Positions 6,715 to 9,316 of a stretch of 9,316 bases of DNA are shown piece by piece; the stretch's first letter is position 1, and each line of letters opens with the position of its first letter. This stretch comes from Phycisphaerales bacterium UBA4658 (GTDB lineage: Bacteria; Planctomycetota; Phycisphaerae; Phycisphaerales; UBA1924): assembly GCA_002405485.1 (NCBI GenBank), contig DHLW01000043.1:382-9697 (forward strand), in the 5' to 3' direction. The notes below the pieces were generated by a model that was given only the letters and a program-made list of their open reading frames with translations, ran no database searches and was not told where the DNA came from. The translations under genes and the position numbers were made by a program.

Positions 6715-7554
6715 ATGAGCGGCACGTCGGACCGCGAACCGGACATGGAGCTTCCCAGGGTGAGCGCGGCGGAGAAGGAGCGTGCCGCGGCGTTGCTTGC
6801 CGCTCTGGAAGAGGCGTATCCCGACGCGCACTGCGAACTGACGTACACGACACCCCACGAGCTGCTGGTGGCGACGATCCTCTCGGCGCAGACCACGGAC
6901 GTGAACGTGAACAAGGCGACCCCCGCGCTCTTTGCCCGTTTTCCGACGCCGGCGGACTACGCGCGGTCCTCGCCCGCGGAGATCGAGCCGTATGTCCGGT
7001 CGCTCGGTTTCTTCCGCAACAAGGCGCGAGCGGTGCACGAGTCGATGCGGGACGTGCACACGCGCTTCGCGGATCAGGTGCCCAGGACCATGGCCGAGCT
7101 GCTCACGCTCCGAGGCGTGGCGCGCAAGACCGCCAACGTGGTGCTGGGCAACGCGTTCAACATCAACGTGGGCGTGGTGGTGGACACGCATGTGGCGCGG
7201 CTGAGCGCACGCCTGGGGCTCGCGCCGCCCAAGGCGACCGTGGCCATGATCGAACGCCGGCTCATGGCCCTGTTCCCCAGAGAAAAGTGGTGCAAGCTCT
7301 CGCACATGCTCATCTGGCACGGTCGACGCGCGTGCAAGGCCAGGGGCGGAGCATGCGATCCGCACCCCATCTGCCAGACCTTTGGCAAGCGGTGCGATCG
7401 ACGGCCGGCTGGCAAGAGCGGGAAGGCGACGCTCACCATCTCGGCGGGGAATGCGCCAGGCCGCACGCCACCGGACACGAAGGCGGGCCCAAGGCAGCAG
7501 AAACGACAACGCTCGAAGGGGGCCAACTCGCCGGATCGGGCGGGGCGACGGTGA
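6715..7554 (+). CDS. nth: Endonuclease III (DNA glycosylase/AP lyase)
   Basis: Base-excision repair enzyme that removes oxidised pyrimidines and cuts at abasic sites. The 279-residue product has the family's helix-hairpin-helix and catalytic residues: TILSAQTTDVNVNKAT (54-69), LRGVARKTANVVLG (132-145) with catalytic Lys138, and VDTHVARLSARLGL (156-169) with catalytic Asp157. These correspond to K120 and D138 of the E. coli enzyme. The iron-sulfur loop has four cysteines (C207, C214, C220, C227) spaced X6-X5-X6 instead of the usual X6-X2-X5. E. coli Nth has 211 residues; here a Lys/Arg/Gly/Pro-rich tail of about 50 residues (230-279) follows, likely disordered and able to contact DNA. ATG 6715 is chosen for the GGAGG eight bases upstream. 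It is probably in one unit with the preceding membrane protein gene, and its stop is 8 bases from the opposing tRNA gene. Confidence 0.95.
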   Translation: MSGTSDREPDMELPRVSAAEKERAAALLAALEEAYPDAHCELTYTTPHELLVATILSAQTTDVNVNKATPALFARFPTPADYARSSPAEIEPYVRSLGFFRNKARAVHESMRDVHTRFADQVPRTMAELLTLRGVARKTANVVLGNAFNINVGVVVDTHVARLSARLGLAPPKATVAMIERRLMALFPREKWCKLSHMLIWHGRRACKARGGACDPHPICQTFGKRCDRRPAGKSGKATLTISAGNAPGRTPPDTKAGPRQQKRQRSKGANSPDRAGRR

Positions 7555-7562
7555 TCAGAAAA

Positions 7563-7636
7563 TATGGTCGGCGGGAGTCGAACCCACAACCTCTGCCTTC
7601 GGAGGGCAGCGCTCTATCCAATTGAGCTACGACCAC
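7563..7636 (-). tRNA. tRNA-Arg, anticodon CCG
   Basis: The minus strand folds into a full cloverleaf of 74 bases. The acceptor stem is GTGGTCG with CGACCAT (first pair G-U) and discriminator A. The D stem is GCTC/GAGC with loop AATTGGATA. The anticodon stem is CTGCC/GGCAG with loop CTCCGAA, giving anticodon CCG, which reads the Arg codon CGG. The T stem is GTGGG/CCCGC with loop TTCGACT, and the variable loop is AGGTT. The 3' CCA is not encoded and must be added by a nucleotidyltransferase. The 3' end faces the nth stop 8 bases away, so nth read-through would make RNA antisense to the tRNA. Confidence 0.97.
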
Positions 7637-7646
7637 GAATCCGTCG

Positions 7647-7675
7647 ATGCTACGATCGCCGCCCGTGCGGGGCAA
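7647..7675 (-). promoter_or_regulatory. Promoter of the tRNA-Arg gene
   Basis: Read on the minus strand, TTGCCC (7670-7675) and TAGCAT (7647-7652) are separated by exactly 17 bases, matching -35 and -10 boxes of the housekeeping sigma factor. Transcription would begin near 7640, only a few bases before the mature 5' end at 7636, leaving a very short leader for RNase P. Confidence 0.55.
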
Positions 7676-7773
7676 ACATGTCCCCGTCGACACCTTGACG
7701 CGTCCAGCCCCGATGATCTTCACCGGTCGGCGGTGCCCGGTTGAGGGAAATCCGTCCGCCGCGTGCTCTTGCC

Positions 7774-9063
7774 ATGACCGATCATGATCATTCCGCCTCT
7801 CGACCCGTCCGCATCGGCATCACGCCGCTGTGGGCCATCCTGGGGTTCACGTTCCTGAACTCGGTCGGGTCGGCGGTGGTGTATGCCGGGGTCTTCTTTC
7901 TGGCCAAGGCCCAGTACGGGTTCACGCAGCGGGACAACTTTGTCCTGGCGTTGCTGTACGGGATGACCTACATCCCCGCCGCCCTGGGCGTCGGGACCCT
8001 GCTCCGTCGACTCACCCGGGCCGGTGTTCAGCCACGGACGGTCCTGGGGGTCATCATGCTCGGGATGGCCGGGCTGTGCGTGCTCCCCTGGTCGGCGCAA
8101 GCGCTGGGGCTGGTGGGCACGGGCGAGGGGGCGTCGGCATGGCCGATCTGGCTGGCGGTCGGGCTGTACAGCCCGCTTTCGGGGATGCTCTGGCCGATCG
8201 TGGAGTCGTTCCTGGCCGGGGGCCGGACGGATCGTCAGCTCCGAGGCGACATTGGCAAGTTCAACATTGCTTGGTCGAGCTCGCTGGTGGTGACCCTGCT
8301 GGTGATGGGCCCGCTGGTTGAGCAGTACGCACTCTGGATTCTGAACGGGCTGGCCGTGGTGCACCTGTCGTGCCTGCTGGTGCTGCGGGGCTTTCACCCC
8401 GCGCCGGGCGAGCACGCGCACGAGAAGCACCATGCCCCGCGGGTATATCGGCAACTGCTGGCGTTCCTGAGGTTGATGCTCCCGGTGAGCTTCATGTTCG
8501 TCTCCACGCTCTCGCCCTATGTGCCCTTCGCACTGGAGCAGCTCAAGCTGGCCAAGCAGTATCACACGCCGTTTGTGGCGATCTGGTACGCCGCCAGGGT
8601 GGGAACGTTCTTTGCGATGGAACGCTGGCATGGCTGGCACGGAAAGTGGAGCGTTCCGGTCGCGGGCGCCGTGGTGCTCATGGGGTCGTTCGCGGTGCTG
8701 GTGGCGGCGCCGATGCTGCTGGAGACAGCCAGTGCGCTGATCGTCTTCGGGATCGGGCTGGTGGGCTTCGGCATCGGTGTGGGCGTGATCTATTGTGCCG
8801 CGCTGTACTACGCGATGGAAGTCGGGTCCGACGGCGTGGACGCCGGGGGGATGCACGAGACGCTCATCGGCATCGGGTACAGCGTCGGGCCCGTCTGCGG
8901 GCTGCTGGGGCTGGCCGCGGTTGCCACGGGGGCCGTGCGCAGCCTCGACAGTCGCCAGGGCGATGCCGCGACGCTCATCATGTTGGGGCTGGTCACGGCG
9001 CTGTCGGTTGCTGTCGGCGGGCTGGCGATCTGGCGAGCACGACGAGCGAAGGCCGAAGATTGA
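7774..9063 (+). CDS. Major facilitator superfamily (MFS) transporter
   Basis: Inner-membrane secondary transporter of 429 residues with about 12 predicted helices in two halves. The first half holds helices from about 18 to 205. A cytoplasmic loop with a His-rich patch (HAHEKHH, 214-220) separates it from the second half (about 228-420). Features typical of the fold include LLYGMTYIPAALGVGTLLRRL (61-81), a helix followed by a basic loop as in the motif after helix 2, and GMLWPIVESFLAGG (137-150). In the second half, HETLIGIGYSVGPVCGLLG (361-379) is Gly-rich. The length is usual for the family. The substrate cannot be predicted; the His-rich loop may bind metal but is short. ATG 7774 is preferred over the in-frame TTG 7741 because it gives a short N terminus before helix 1. 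No Shine-Dalgarno site is clear. TTGACG at 7695-7700 could be a -35 box, but no convincing -10 follows. Confidence 0.88.
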   Translation: MTDHDHSASRPVRIGITPLWAILGFTFLNSVGSAVVYAGVFFLAKAQYGFTQRDNFVLALLYGMTYIPAALGVGTLLRRLTRAGVQPRTVLGVIMLGMAGLCVLPWSAQALGLVGTGEGASAWPIWLAVGLYSPLSGMLWPIVESFLAGGRTDRQLRGDIGKFNIAWSSSLVVTLLVMGPLVEQYALWILNGLAVVHLSCLLVLRGFHPAPGEHAHEKHHAPRVYRQLLAFLRLMLPVSFMFVSTLSPYVPFALEQLKLAKQYHTPFVAIWYAARVGTFFAMERWHGWHGKWSVPVAGAVVLMGSFAVLVAAPMLLETASALIVFGIGLVGFGIGVGVIYCAALYYAMEVGSDGVDAGGMHETLIGIGYSVGPVCGLLGLAAVATGAVRSLDSRQGDAATLIMLGLVTALSVAVGGLAIWRARRAKAED

Positions 9064-9316
9064 CCGGATGACGGAAACCGACACGAGCCGCGTCCCAGTG
9101 ACTTTGGACCAGGGCCAATATCTCGGAACAAGGGTTGGGGCGAAACGACTGCATGGCCCGAAGAACAGCAATCACGGCCGGAATGTGCACCCTGCGTGGC
9201 GGGGAAAGTGCCAGCATCCGATCCGTTGCCTCGATTTCTCCCCCCCACCCCCCACCCCCGTGCCGCCAGTCTTTCTGAGAGCCCGTGCTCACCCCCCAAT
9301 TGACCCGACTTTGGTT
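9064..9316. other. Region with no convincing gene at the right edge
   Basis: A plus-strand frame opens with ATG 9068, five bases after the transporter stop, and stays open to the edge (83 codons). Its product is Pro-rich with no recognised domain, its third-position GC is lower than in the neighbouring genes and it has no ribosome site, so it is probably chance. A C-rich tract lies at 9239-9260. No clear terminator was found for the transporter gene. Confidence 0.5.
9239..9260. repeat. C-rich tract with G-quadruplex potential on the minus strand
   Basis: Runs of seven, six and five C are separated by single A bases. The minus strand therefore has G runs of five, six and seven separated by single T; splitting the longest run supplies the four G tracts needed for a quadruplex. 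It is also prone to replication slippage. It lies in non-coding sequence about 175 bases after the transporter stop. Confidence 0.6.

Noticed and set aside
7433..7744. Small frames on both strands across the tRNA
   Set aside because: Their peptides (such as VAQLDRALPSEGRGCGFDSRR) are the well-known spurious translations of a tRNA gene.
7720..9171. Minus-strand open frame of 483 codons
   Set aside because: Antisense to the MFS transporter; product is His/Arg/Gln-rich and non-globular in appearance.
9068..9316. Open plus-strand frame running to the window edge
   Set aside because: No ribosome site, lower third-position GC than the neighbours, Pro-rich without a domain; kept only as a note on the edge region.

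Overview
The window is GC-rich bacterial DNA. It most resembles a chromosomal segment of a planctomycete, perhaps a phycisphaeral lineage. That is inference from the GC-rich codon usage, the weak or absent Shine-Dalgarno sites at several starts, a multi-PDZ HtrA-like lipoprotein and the style of the TIM-barrel protein; no taxonomic marker is present. No insertion sequence, CRISPR array, prophage gene or rRNA gene was seen.

Left part (1-1717, minus strand): a likely two-gene envelope/metal unit read leftwards out of the window. A small secreted Cys/His-rich protein (1310-1717) precedes a CusB/HlyD-type periplasmic adaptor (1-1171, cut by the window edge). The inner-membrane RND pump they would serve is expected just beyond the left edge. 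Codon composition suggests a possible frame change in the small protein at a six-C run (1412-1417).

Middle left (1900-5126, plus strand): a divergent intergenic region with dyads leads into a pair of related genes. The first is an HtrA/Deg-type serine protease lipoprotein with an intact His-Asp-Ser triad and four apparent PDZ domains. The second is a smaller secreted protein with the same protease fold, but with the catalytic His and Ser positions replaced by Lys and Leu. This protease/pseudoprotease pair is the most interesting item here. A perfect hairpin lies between the two genes.

Middle right (5159-7554): a TIM-barrel sugar-isomerase-like protein on the minus strand is head-to-head with a four-helix membrane protein of the DUF4149/TMEM205 type. 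The latter is followed on the same strand by endonuclease III (nth), which has unusual iron-sulfur cysteine spacing and a basic C-terminal tail. The nth stop lies 8 bases from the 3' end of a tRNA-Arg(CCG) gene on the opposite strand, which has its own recognisable promoter.

Right part (7774-9316): a 12-helix MFS transporter, then about 250 bases with no convincing gene and a C-rich tract that could form a G-quadruplex on the minus strand.

Functions beyond the conserved families are inferred. No gap between genes exceeds 300 bases.
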